Origin: Oceanicaulis sp052055585
GTDB lineage: Bacteria > Pseudomonadota > Alphaproteobacteria > Caulobacterales > Maricaulaceae
Assembly: GCF_052055585.1 (NCBI RefSeq)
Contig: NZ_CP170485.1
Location: 3,041,910 to 3,105,909 of the forward strand
DNA: 64,000 nt
Direction: 5' to 3'
Shown here: positions 50,808 to 58,860 of the stretch, one piece after another
How the letters are laid out: the number at the start of each line of letters is the position of its first letter
Numbering within the stretch: position 1 is the first letter of the stretch
Program-made: the position numbers and the translations under genes
The notes under the pieces: model-generated
Told to the model about the DNA's origin: nothing
Database searches by the model: none
Seen by the model: only the letters and a program-made list of their open reading frames with translations

Positions 50808-52112
50808 GTGCTGACCCCTCGCCCCGCCTTCACCCTGTCGCCTGACCAGCAGGCGGTTGTCGATTACGCCATCAAGGGCGGCTCGCACCTGTTCCTGACC
50901 GGCCGGGCGGGAACGGGTAAAACCACGGTCACACGCGCCATTCTGGACCGATTGGGCCCGCAAGCGGCGGTGGTCGCGCCCACGGGCGTCGCCGCCATGA
51001 ATGCAGGCGGGCAGACCCTGCACAGCTTTTTCCGCCTGCCGCCGCGCCTGATCACGCCGGGCGATATCCGCCGCTTGCGCAATGCGCGTACGGTGAAGGC
51101 GCTGACCACTTTGGTGATCGACGAGATCTCCATGGTCCGCTCGGACATGATGCAGGCGGTCGATTTCTCGCTGCGCCTCAACCGCGACAGCAATGAGCCC
51201 TTTGGCGGCGTGCGCATTATTCTGGTGGGGGATCTCGCCCAGCTGCCCCCGATTGCGCAGGGCGAGGAGGGCATGTTCCTGGAAGAGACTTATGGCGGTC
51301 CCTTCTTCTTTCATGCGCCCGCCTTCCGCGATGCCGGCTTCACCATGGTGGAGCTGACCGAGGTTCACCGTCAGGCCGATCCTGAATTTGTCGAAGTGCT
51401 GAACGCTGTGCGGGATGGCGAGCTCAACGATGATCTCGCTGAAATCCTCAATGCGCGCGTCACCGGCCGGATCGGGCTTGAAGCCTCAGGCACCCATGTG
51501 GTGCTGACCCCCACCAATGAAGCGGCCTCCTCCATCAACCGCGCCCGGCTTGAAGGCCTGCGCGGGGAGCCGCGCGGCTTTTCGGGCAAGGTGGAAGGCG
51601 AGTTTGACCCGCGGCTTTTCCCCACTGATGACCCGCTAATCCTCAAGGTGGGCGCGCGGGTGATGATGATCCGCAATGATCCGGGCGGGCGCTATGTGAA
51701 CGGCTCGATCGGCGAGGTTCTGGGCTTCACCTCCGAAGGCGTGAAGGTTCATGTGAACGATCAGACCGTCACCATCGAGCCGGTCAGCTGGGAGCGTATC
51801 CGCTATGCGGCGGACGGCTCTTCGAGCAAACTCAAGCGCGAGACCATCGGCTCTTACGTGCAGTATCCGCTCCGGCTGGCCTGGGCGATGACCATTCACA
51901 AGGCGCAGGGCCTGACGCTGGACAAGGTCTATCTCGACGTGTCCCGCCGCCTGTTCGCCCATGGTCAGGCCTATGTGGCGCTGTCCCGCGCCCGCTCGCT
52001 GGAAGGGCTTGAGCTGTCGCGCGCCCTGCGTCCGTCCGACATCATCACCGATCAGCGCCTGTTTGATGTGAAAGCCTTCTGTGATCCCGCGCCACTGGGG
52101 ATTGGCGGATGA
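50808..52112 (+). CDS. PIF1-like superfamily 1B helicase
   Basis: 434 aa, GTG start. Walker A FLTGRAGTGKTTVTRAIL, VAPTGVAAMNAGGQTLHSFF, DExx box TLVIDEISMV, VGDLAQLPPI, arginine-finger region ELTEVHRQ and the C-terminal MTIHKAQGLTLDKVYLDVSR, then GQAYVALSRARSLEGL. All SF1B/PIF1 motifs are intact, so it is an active 5'-3' DNA helicase candidate. Compact relative to eukaryotic PIF1. Its stop overlaps the start of the PIN-domain gene by 4 bases. Confidence 0.87.
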   Translation: MLTPRPAFTLSPDQQAVVDYAIKGGSHLFLTGRAGTGKTTVTRAILDRLGPQAAVVAPTGVAAMNAGGQTLHSFFRLPPRLITPGDIRRLRNARTVKALTTLVIDEISMVRSDMMQAVDFSLRLNRDSNEPFGGVRIILVGDLAQLPPIAQGEEGMFLEETYGGPFFFHAPAFRDAGFTMVELTEVHRQADPEFVEVLNAVRDGELNDDLAEILNARVTGRIGLEASGTHVVLTPTNEAASSINRARLEGLRGEPRGFSGKVEGEFDPRLFPTDDPLILKVGARVMMIRNDPGGRYVNGSIGEVLGFTSEGVKVHVNDQTVTIEPVSWERIRYAADGSSSKLKRETIGSYVQYPLRLAWAMTIHKAQGLTLDKVYLDVSRRLFAHGQAYVALSRARSLEGLELSRALRPSDIITDQRLFDVKAFCDPAPLGIGG

Positions 52113-52918
52113 CGCCAGAGGCTGCGCAAACCGCGCTGGGGGTTGATGCGTACGGGCTCAACCGACTGGTCGCCCAGGGCGAATTCGCCGGGGCGCTGGA
52201 GGAGCGCAGCGTCAAACGCCTTGCCGAACAACGCCAGCGCGTGCGCGCTCAGGCGCTCAAGGAGCTTGCTGCAATCGATGGCCCGCATCTGGCGCCGTCG
52301 AGCTCTGACGCGCCGGTGATTGGCTTGCCTGATCCTGTGGCCCTGCCGGAAGACTTTGATCGCCCGGCGGTGTTTCTCGACGCCTGCGTGCTGGCGGGCG
52401 CCATCCGGCGGCATTTGGTGCTGGCGCTGGCCGATGCCGGGTTCTTCTATCCGCGCTGGTCCGAGAAAGTCCTGTTCGAGACCGGCCACGCCCATGCGCG
52501 CATTGTGGATGGCAAGCCGGATAGGGACGGGCCCGGTGAGGCCTCCCATCTCGTGATGGCGCTTGAGCATGCCTATCCGGAGGCTCTCGTGCCGACCGAG
52601 GACGCGATGGCGATAAAGGTGACCGGCAAGCTGCCCGATCCGGACGACGCCCATGTGATGCAGGCCGCCAGCGCCGGTCAGGCGCGGGTGATCCTCACTG
52701 AAAACATGAAAGATTTTCCCCGCGCGACGCTGAAACCGCTCGGGCTCTATGCGCGCCCGTCCGGGGACTTTATCGCGTCCCGTCTGGGTCTTGCGCCTGA
52801 CGCTGCGCGCGCCGCGCTTCTGTCCGCCGCACACAGGCTGGGTCTCAGCGCCCCGCGCTTTGCGCTGGCGCTACAACGCTCGCGCTTGGGGTCATTGGCG
52901 AAGAAGCTGCGTGTCTAG
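52109..52918 (+). CDS. PIN-domain ribonuclease with N-terminal HTH-like domain (VapC-like)
   Basis: 269 aa. Residues 1-50 (MTPEAAQTALGVDAYGLNRL ... EERSVKRLAEQRQRVR) look like an excisionase-type HTH. Residues ~85-235 form a PIN domain: first acidic residue in PAVFLDACVLAGAIRRHLVL, later acidics in LPDPDDAHVMQAA and VILTENMKDFP. The form resembles the RSP_2648-type PIN proteins of Rhodobacterales. PIN domains are Mg-dependent RNases, often toxins. The ATGA overlap with the helicase implies coupled translation. Confidence 0.75.
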   Translation: MTPEAAQTALGVDAYGLNRLVAQGEFAGALEERSVKRLAEQRQRVRAQALKELAAIDGPHLAPSSSDAPVIGLPDPVALPEDFDRPAVFLDACVLAGAIRRHLVLALADAGFFYPRWSEKVLFETGHAHARIVDGKPDRDGPGEASHLVMALEHAYPEALVPTEDAMAIKVTGKLPDPDDAHVMQAASAGQARVILTENMKDFPRATLKPLGLYARPSGDFIASRLGLAPDAARAALLSAAHRLGLSAPRFALALQRSRLGSLAKKLRV

Positions 52919-53361
52919 ACGCCCGTCGAGCCGAAGCCGCCGGTTCCGCGTGCGGTTTCATCGAGCGCGTCGACCGGGTTCCAGCTGATCTGGGTGAACT
53001 GGCCGATCACCATCTGGGCGATGCGTTCGCCGCGCTGGACCACGAACGGCTCCTTGCCGTGATTGATCAGGTTCACATGCAATTCGCCGCGATAATCGGC
53101 GTCCACCGTGCCGGGCGTGTTCACACAGGAAATGCCCTTCTTGGCGGCAAGGCCCGAGCGGGGGCGGATCTGGGCTTCATAGCCCTGGGGCAGCGCAATG
53201 CAGATGCCGGTGGGGATGAGTTTCCATTCGCCCGGTTCGATCACCACGGGCGCATCGGCGGGCACGGCGGCGGGCAGGTCAAGACCGGCGGACCCCGCCG
53301 TCTGATAGGCCGGAAGCTCAAGGCCTTCGAAATGGTCGAGCGTTTTGACATTCAGCTTCAT
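52915..53361 (-). CDS. dut: dUTPase
   Basis: 148 aa. The five trimeric dUTPase motifs are present: AGSAGLDLPA, PRSGLAAKKGI, VNTPGTVDADYRGELHV, QRGERIAQMVIG and the C-terminal RGTGGFGSTG arm. It hydrolyses dUTP to dUMP, limiting uracil in DNA. Its stop overlaps the PIN gene stop; the start is directly preceded by a long hairpin that contains the ribosome-binding site. Confidence 0.96.
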   Translation of the reverse strand: MKLNVKTLDHFEGLELPAYQTAGSAGLDLPAAVPADAPVVIEPGEWKLIPTGICIALPQGYEAQIRPRSGLAAKKGISCVNTPGTVDADYRGELHVNLINHGKEPFVVQRGERIAQMVIGQFTQISWNPVDALDETARGTGGFGSTGV

Positions 53362-53407
53362 GACGTACCCCTTCCCGCCGTGTGATCAGACGGGAAGGGG
53401 TAACGTC
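53362..53407 (-). promoter_or_regulatory. Ribosome-binding-site-sequestering hairpin before dut
   Basis: TACCCCTTCCCG (53366-53377) and CGGGAAGGGGTA (53391-53402) are perfect 12-base arms, extended by GACG/CGTC with one bulged base at 53403. The loop is 13 bases. On the dut (minus) strand the GGGAAGGGG Shine-Dalgarno sequence is inside the 3' arm, and the AUG follows the stem immediately. No T-run follows, so a translational switch is likelier than a terminator. Confidence 0.7.
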
Positions 53408-53421
53408 AGTCGGCGTTGAAG

Positions 53422-53916
53422 TCAGCTGTCTTGTTCGGCTTCGGCCCTCAGCAGCGCATCCAGCGCCTGTTCGCTTTCAGCAAAGCCCTCAAGCGCGCCG
53501 ATGATGCCGGTGCGTTCATCGTCACTCAGGCCGCCCTGGGCCATCTGGACGCGATATTGCGGCTCCATCATCTCGCCGTTCTCGTCTTCCATGGCCGGCT
53601 GGAAGCCGAGGATCAGCATCTGGGCGTCTTCGCCCTCGCCGGTCGAGATCAGAAGCGGGGTCGAGTGATAGCGCACCAGCTCGAAATCATTCGGGCGCGG
53701 CACGATGCTGTCACGCTCACACGCGATGGCGTTCGCGCCTTCGGCCAGCGGCGGTTCGTCCATAAGCCCGTCCAGATCCGCGGCTTCGGTGACGGTGTAG
53801 CCCACCATGGGGACCGGCTCCTGGCCGGAGCCTTGCGGGTAAATCGAATAGCAGTCCGCCTGTGCGGCGGTCGCGCCAAGGCCGGCAAGCGCGAGGGCAG
53901 TCAGTACGGTTTTCAT
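53422..53916 (-). CDS. Secreted hypothetical protein
   Basis: 164 aa. Signal peptide (ALALAGLGATAAQA) then a soluble acidic domain with two Cys (ADCYSIYPQG and AIACERDS) likely disulphide-linked, and the block FELVRYHSTPLLISTGEGED. Ends in an acidic helix. No known family recognised; exported to the periplasm. It lies upstream of dut in the same direction. Confidence 0.6.
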   Translation of the reverse strand: MKTVLTALALAGLGATAAQADCYSIYPQGSGQEPVPMVGYTVTEAADLDGLMDEPPLAEGANAIACERDSIVPRPNDFELVRYHSTPLLISTGEGEDAQMLILGFQPAMEDENGEMMEPQYRVQMAQGGLSDDERTGIIGALEGFAESEQALDALLRAEAEQDS

Positions 53917-53989
53917 GTCAGGTCCTGAGTTTGCTTAACCCCTCAAGCCTAACAAGCGAAAAGGGGCGATTTCAAACCCAGTGTGAAGT

Positions 53990-54622
53990 CTATGAAAGCG
54001 CTTGGCTTATACGGCTCGCGAGGTTTTTCGCCAGTTCCGACTTCGCCGCCCGCGCGAACGCTTCATCACCCTCGGGGGTGATCAGCAGAGCCGCATTTTC
54101 CGCTCCGCCCATCACATCGCCGGATACATCATTGGCGACGATCCAGTCGCATCCCTTGCGCAATCGCTTGGCGCGGGCGTGCTCGATGACGTCATGGGTT
54201 TCGGCTGCAAAGCCCACCACCAGACGCGGGCGCTGACCGGTAGCGTAGTGGGAGACGGTTTTGAGGATGTCCGGGTTCTCGGCAAGCGGCAGGCTCGCCA
54301 TCGCGCCCTTGTCGAGCTTGAGCTTCTTGTCCGACGCTTCCGCCGGACGCCAGTCCGCGACGGCGGCGACAGAGACGAAGACATCGGCGGGCAGCTGGTC
54401 ATTCACCGCTTCCAGCATCTGCCGCGCGGTCTCGATGCGCACGGTCTGAAGGCCCTGAGGGTCATTGAGCGCCACCGGGCCGGAAATCAGCACCACCTCG
54501 AATCCGAGATCGCGCAAGGCTTCTGCGATGGCGTAGCCCTGCTGGCCGGAGGAACGGTTGGACAGGAAGCGGACCGGGTCGATCGGCTCCAGCGTCGGGC
54601 CGGCGGTGACGATCGCCTTCAT
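53990..54622 (-). CDS. coaB: Phosphopantothenate-cysteine ligase (CoaB domain as separate protein)
   Basis: 210 aa. Starts directly with the CoaB core AIVTAGPTLEPIDPVRFLSN, then RSSGQQGYAIAEALR, VSVAAVADWRP, KLKLDKG, NPDILKTV, VGFAAETHD and VANDVSG. It joins cysteine to phosphopantothenate in CoA synthesis. In most bacteria this is the C-terminal half of the fused CoaBC (Dfp). Here it is a separate gene whose ATG overlaps the stop of the CoaC gene (ATGA). Confidence 0.88.
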   Translation of the reverse strand: MKAIVTAGPTLEPIDPVRFLSNRSSGQQGYAIAEALRDLGFEVVLISGPVALNDPQGLQTVRIETARQMLEAVNDQLPADVFVSVAAVADWRPAEASDKKLKLDKGAMASLPLAENPDILKTVSHYATGQRPRLVVGFAAETHDVIEHARAKRLRKGCDWIVANDVSGDVMGGAENAALLITPEGDEAFARAAKSELAKNLASRISQALS

Positions 54623-55161
54623 GATTTCAGCGCGGCCTCGATAGCGTCGGCAATACGCACAGGCTCAGGCAGGCGGCCGGGGCCAAACTCGCCGCAGGCC
54701 ATCTCGCCTTCATCAGGGTCCATAACCGTAACGCCATAACTGCGCAGGGTCTTCACATTCGCCTGGGTGGCGGGATGGGTCCACATGCGCACATTCATCG
54801 CCGGGGCCATCAGCACGGCCTTGTCCGTGGCCAGAAGCGTAGTGGAGGCCAGATCATCCGCCAGCCCATGGGCGGCCTTGGCCATCAGGTTCGCCGTGGC
54901 GGGACAAACCACCACCAGATCGGCCGAGCGTGACAGCTCGATATGACCCATCTCGGCTTCATCGGTCAGGGAAAACAGCTCGGAATAGACCTTGTCGGCG
55001 GTCAGCGCGCCCACGCTCATCGGGGTGACGAACTGCTTGCCGGCCTCGGTCAGGATGGCGCGGGTCTTGATCGACCGTCGCGCCAGCTCCCGGATCAGCT
55101 CCAGCGATTTATAGGCCGCGATGCCGCCGCCGATGATCAGAAGAATGCGTTTGTCCGCCAT
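54619..55161 (-). CDS. coaC: Phosphopantothenoylcysteine decarboxylase (CoaC domain as separate protein)
   Basis: 180 aa flavoprotein of the HFCD family. GGGIAAYKSLELIREL, HIELSRSADLVVVCPATANL (catalytic His), MAPAMNVRMWTHPATQ (PAMNxxMW) and the active-site lid GEMACGEFGPGRL with its Cys. It decarboxylates phosphopantothenoylcysteine. It ends at ...AIEAALKS, exactly where fused CoaBC proteins have the interdomain linker. Confidence 0.88.
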   Translation of the reverse strand: MADKRILLIIGGGIAAYKSLELIRELARRSIKTRAILTEAGKQFVTPMSVGALTADKVYSELFSLTDEAEMGHIELSRSADLVVVCPATANLMAKAAHGLADDLASTTLLATDKAVLMAPAMNVRMWTHPATQANVKTLRSYGVTVMDPDEGEMACGEFGPGRLPEPVRIADAIEAALKS

Positions 55162-55228
55162 GACATGCCCCGAAGGTTATTCAGCTCAGGCTTACCCCGA
55201 ACGGGCTTTCACGTCACCTGAGGACCAA

Positions 55229-56758
55229 TCACATCACCGCCAGCAGCACCGCGATGGCGGTTGAGGCGCCGGCGACCACGCCCAGCCCGGCGATCAGCCA
55301 GCGTGAGCCTGACGCGGTGGGTTCCTCGCGCTCACGCAGCACACGGGCGGTCTCGGTCAGCTCGTCCAGCGTGTCGGGCAGGCGCTTGATGGCGGACTTG
55401 GCGCGATCAAGGGATTCCATCAGATCCTCGATCCGGCCTTGCGGGCCCAGCTCACGGCGCATGAAGCGCTCAACGGCGGGACCGGACGCCTGCCACATAT
55501 TGTGATCATCAGTCAGCAGGCGACACACGCCCTCGGCCTGCACCATGGTCTTTTGCAACAGCACCAGCTGGGGCTGAAGGTGCATGTCATAAAGGTCGGT
55601 GACCTCAAAGAGCTGCATCAGCACCCGGCTCATGGGCGTTTCGCCCGCGCTCTTGCCGAAGATGGGCTCGGCCACGGCGCGCAGGGCGCTCGCAAAATCG
55701 GCGCGCGAATGATGTTCTGGCACATAGCCCGCATCAAAATGGGCTTGCGCCGCGCCGTCATAATCGCGCGTCAGGAAGCCGTGAAGGATGCGCGCCAGAT
55801 AGCGCCGCTCGCCCCGGCCCAAGCGCCCGATAATGCCGAAATCCACCGCCCACAGCAGGCCTTCCTTCGTTACGAACAGATTGCCCGCATGAAGGTCGGC
55901 ATGGAACACGCCCTGTTCGAGTGCGGTGGACAGGAAAGCATCGGTCAGATCGCCCGCCAGTTTCACCGTATCCACACCGGCGGCGCGCACAGCGCCGAGA
56001 TCGGTCAGGGGAATGGCGTCGATCCATTCCGTGGTCAGCACCTTCTTGGCGGTGAGCGGCCAGACCACTTCGGGGATGAAGAAGTTCTGCGCGGCGACAG
56101 CGGCTTCGCTCAGCTCATTGGCGGACGCTGCTTCAAGGCGCAGATCAAGCTCCAGCACCAGAGAGCGCGCCACGGTCTCGACAAAGGCGCGCGGCTCCAT
56201 GCGTTTGGAGGCGGGAAACAGGCCCTCCGCCAGCCTTGAGCCCAGACGCATGGCGGCGATATCGCGCTTGATCCGCTCGGCCACATCGGGGCGCAGGATC
56301 TTCACCGCCACATCGCGACCATCCAGTGTTTTCGCCTTGTGCACCTGGGCGATGGAGGCGGCGGCGACCGGTTCGCCAAACTCGGAGAACAGCGCTTCCA
56401 CCGGCTGGCCGAATTCGGCCTCCAGCGTGGCGCGCGCCTTCTGCATGCCGAACGGCTCCATCTTGTCCTGCAGACGCGACAGGCCGCGGGCGAAATCTGC
56501 GCCGATGACATCAGCACGGGTGGCCAGAACCTGACCGAATTTCACATAGGAGGGGCCGAGTTTTTCCAGCGCATGAGCCAGACGTTCGCCGGGATTTTTC
56601 GCCCGGTCCCGAATGGCGATCAGGCGCGCGAACTGGCCCAGCACCCGTGCGGGAGCCGGAAACGCCGACTGGTACTCAGCCGGGAAGATCGCGTCATGAC
56701 GGGCCAGCGTCCAGGCGGCGCGCGTCAGGCGGAAGAAGTTCGAGATCGTTCCAAACAC
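55229..56758 (-). CDS. ubiB: UbiB/ADCK-family atypical kinase
   Basis: 509 aa. KxGQ motif in YVKFGQVLATRADVIG, Ala-rich AAASIAQVHKA replacing the P-loop, VAVKILRPDV, catalytic loop HADLHAGNLFV and DFGIIGRLG. The last ~30 residues form a C-terminal membrane helix pair (SRWLIAGLGVVAGASTAIAV). Supports ubiquinone biosynthesis; located close to ubiE as is usual. Confidence 0.93.
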   Translation of the reverse strand: MFGTISNFFRLTRAAWTLARHDAIFPAEYQSAFPAPARVLGQFARLIAIRDRAKNPGERLAHALEKLGPSYVKFGQVLATRADVIGADFARGLSRLQDKMEPFGMQKARATLEAEFGQPVEALFSEFGEPVAAASIAQVHKAKTLDGRDVAVKILRPDVAERIKRDIAAMRLGSRLAEGLFPASKRMEPRAFVETVARSLVLELDLRLEAASANELSEAAVAAQNFFIPEVVWPLTAKKVLTTEWIDAIPLTDLGAVRAAGVDTVKLAGDLTDAFLSTALEQGVFHADLHAGNLFVTKEGLLWAVDFGIIGRLGRGERRYLARILHGFLTRDYDGAAQAHFDAGYVPEHHSRADFASALRAVAEPIFGKSAGETPMSRVLMQLFEVTDLYDMHLQPQLVLLQKTMVQAEGVCRLLTDDHNMWQASGPAVERFMRRELGPQGRIEDLMESLDRAKSAIKRLPDTLDELTETARVLREREEPTASGSRWLIAGLGVVAGASTAIAVLLAVM

Positions 56759-56821
56759 GGGTGAGAGGTTTAGGGCGATGAGACGGCTTTGGCGAGGGGG
56801 CGCGGCGCCTTGCGGGCTGCG

Positions 56822-58063
56822 TCATAGTGTTTGCGACTTTTCCGTCAGATAGGCGCGCACCGCCGGATCCGCGCTCAGCACGATGGCGCGCGCATAGGCG
56901 CGGGCGGCGGTCTCGCTGTGCCCGGCCGCTGCTGACCAGTGCGCCAGCGCCGCCCAATAGGGCTGATACTCCGCCGCCTGATCTTCAAGCTCCGCCAGAT
57001 TGTCCAGCGCCCGCTCCGCTCCGAACGCCTCGCCATGCGCGCAGGCGCGGGCCGTCAGGGCGCCCAGGCTGGATGTGTGCCGGACCAGCGCGTCATAAAG
57101 CGCGGCGGCGGCCAGCCAGTTGGTCTGCGGCGTTAGTCGTCGTTCGGCGTGAACAGACTGGATCGAAGCCTCCAGCACGTAGCGTCCAGGCGGGGCCAGC
57201 TTGAGCGCGCGTCGCAGGGCGATTTCCCCTTGTTGGATCGTATCCGCGCTCCAGAGCGCAGGGTCCTGTTCAGACAGCGGGATGAAGCGGCCATCCGGGT
57301 CCCGTCGCGCGGGGGTGCGTGCTTCACAATGGGTGATCAGGGCGAAAAGCCCCCAGACTTCGGCGATTTCGGGCGCCAGCTCGGTCAAAAGCCGGCTCAG
57401 ATAGAACGCTTCGCCCGCGAGCCCCCTCACCCGGCTCTCACTGGCGCCGATCTCGTCCCAGCCGGTGCCATAAGCGGCGTAGATGGCGTTCAGCACCGGG
57501 ATGATGCGATCGGCCAGTTGGTCCTTGCCGGGGCGGTCAAATCTGGCGCTGCGTTCGCGCAGGCGGGCCTTGCCGCGGCTCAGGCGCTGGCCCATGGCGG
57601 CGGGACTGACCAGAAAGGCCGACCCGATCCGGGCCGCATCGAGGCCCAGAACCGCTTGCAGCATCAGGGGGGTATGCAGTGCCGGATCCAGATCGGGATG
57701 GGCGCAGGCCAGCATCAGGCCCAGACGGTCATCGGGCAGGGCTTCGGGGTCCGGGCGCTCTGACACTTCCTCAATCAGGCGCGCCAGCTCGGGTTCCGCC
57801 CGTTCCTGAACGCCCTTCTGCCGGGCGGCATCGATCAGGCGGCGATGGGCGGTTTTTAAAAGCCAGGCTTCGGGCTGGTCTGGCAGGCCGGTTTGAGGCC
57901 AGCTTTGCAGCGCGCGTTCGAAGGCGTCTGACAGGGCGTCCTCGGCGCGGGCGAGATCGCCCCAGCGTCGCGCCAGGCGCGCCACCAGCCGCCCATAGGA
58001 TGTGCGCGCGACAGCCTCGGCCATCGCGCGCGTCTCGTCAGTCTTGTGCTCAGGCGTCGCCAT
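56822..58063 (-). CDS. ECF42-type sigma factor with long C-terminal extension
   Basis: 413 aa. Sigma-2 region (VARLARRWGDLARAEDALSD, then AFERAL, PEAWLLKTAHRRLID) and sigma-4 region (LDAARIGSAFLVSPAAMGQR) occupy the first ~190 residues. The remaining ~220 form a helical, TPR-like extension (DUF6596: GLAGEAFYLSRLLTELAPEI). The gene is immediately downstream of two DGPF/YCII genes, the hallmark context of group ECF42. No anti-sigma factor is adjacent; the extension is thought to take part in control. Confidence 0.88.
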   Translation of the reverse strand: MATPEHKTDETRAMAEAVARTSYGRLVARLARRWGDLARAEDALSDAFERALQSWPQTGLPDQPEAWLLKTAHRRLIDAARQKGVQERAEPELARLIEEVSERPDPEALPDDRLGLMLACAHPDLDPALHTPLMLQAVLGLDAARIGSAFLVSPAAMGQRLSRGKARLRERSARFDRPGKDQLADRIIPVLNAIYAAYGTGWDEIGASESRVRGLAGEAFYLSRLLTELAPEIAEVWGLFALITHCEARTPARRDPDGRFIPLSEQDPALWSADTIQQGEIALRRALKLAPPGRYVLEASIQSVHAERRLTPQTNWLAAAALYDALVRHTSSLGALTARACAHGEAFGAERALDNLAELEDQAAEYQPYWAALAHWSAAAGHSETAARAYARAIVLSADPAVRAYLTEKSQTL

Positions 58064-58394
58064 AATCGGGGACAGGCCGGACCTCGATCTGGTCGCCGGG
58101 CAGGCGCGGGCATTTGCCCGCCCAGTCGAGCGCGGTGTCGATGCTGTCCGCCTCGATCACATAAAAGCCGCCCAATTGCTCCTTGGTGTCCGCATAGGGG
58201 CCGTCCTGTACGCCGTCATCGGTGACGCGTTTGGCGGTGGCGGCCACGTCCAGCGGTTCGCCCGCGACCAGAACACCGCTGGACATCAGGGCTTCGGTAT
58301 AGGCGCCATGCTTTTCAAAGATGGCCATTTGCTCGGCTTCGCTCAGGGCGTTCCACTGGCTTTCCGCGCCATAGATCAGAAGGGCGTATTTCAT
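58050..58394 (-). CDS. DGPF/YCII-domain protein, ECF42 partner 2
   Basis: 114 aa. Starts KYALLIYGAESQW, contains DGPYADTKEQLGGFYVIEA, a variant of the DGPFAETKE motif, and IEVRPVPD near the end. Dimeric ferredoxin-like fold. It overlaps the sigma factor by 14 bases and the preceding DGPF gene by 4 bases (ATGA), so the three are translationally coupled. Confidence 0.85.
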   Translation of the reverse strand: MKYALLIYGAESQWNALSEAEQMAIFEKHGAYTEALMSSGVLVAGEPLDVAATAKRVTDDGVQDGPYADTKEQLGGFYVIEADSIDTALDWAGKCPRLPGDQIEVRPVPDYGDA

Positions 58395-58756
58395 ATGATC
58401 GTCTCCACGCTGACATTGATGAATTGAAGGGGGCGCACCTCAATCGCGCCGTTCAGGGCCGCCGGGCAACGTTCCGCCCAGCTCAGCGCATCTTCGACAC
58501 TGTCCATGTCGAGCATGATGACGCCGCCCAGCTGCTCAGGCGAGTCCGAATGCGGCCCGTCCGTGATCTGGCGGGTGTCTCCGGCGCGTCGCAGCACGAC
58601 GCCGGTCTCGGGCGCCTGAAGACAGACGCCGAGCGGCGTGCGGCCTTCAAGCGCGCCCGAATACGCGGACCAGTTCGACCAGTAGGCGGCGGCGTCCGGC
58701 CCCTGCCTGCGGGCGAAATCGCCAGCGCTTTCATAGATGAGGAGTGCAAACTGCAT
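58391..58756 (-). CDS. DGPF/YCII-domain protein, ECF42 partner 1
   Basis: 121 aa from ATG 58756 (MQFALLIYESAGDFARRQGP). The motif is degenerate, DGPHSDSPEQLGGVIMLDM, and the rest matches the YCII fold (CPAALNGAIEVRPL). First gene of the sigma-factor operon. The in-frame extension upstream to 59029 is antisense to ubiE and not real. Confidence 0.82.
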   Translation of the reverse strand: MQFALLIYESAGDFARRQGPDAAAYWSNWSAYSGALEGRTPLGVCLQAPETGVVLRRAGDTRQITDGPHSDSPEQLGGVIMLDMDSVEDALSWAERCPAALNGAIEVRPLQFINVSVETII

Positions 58757-58860
58757 CGCTCCCTCCCTGTTCCCCCTGCCGGCATGACAGGGATGAACCA
58801 AGGACGGTCGAGCGACGCCCGTTTCGACAGGGCGCGTGAAAAAAAGTCGGAAAAGTCCGC

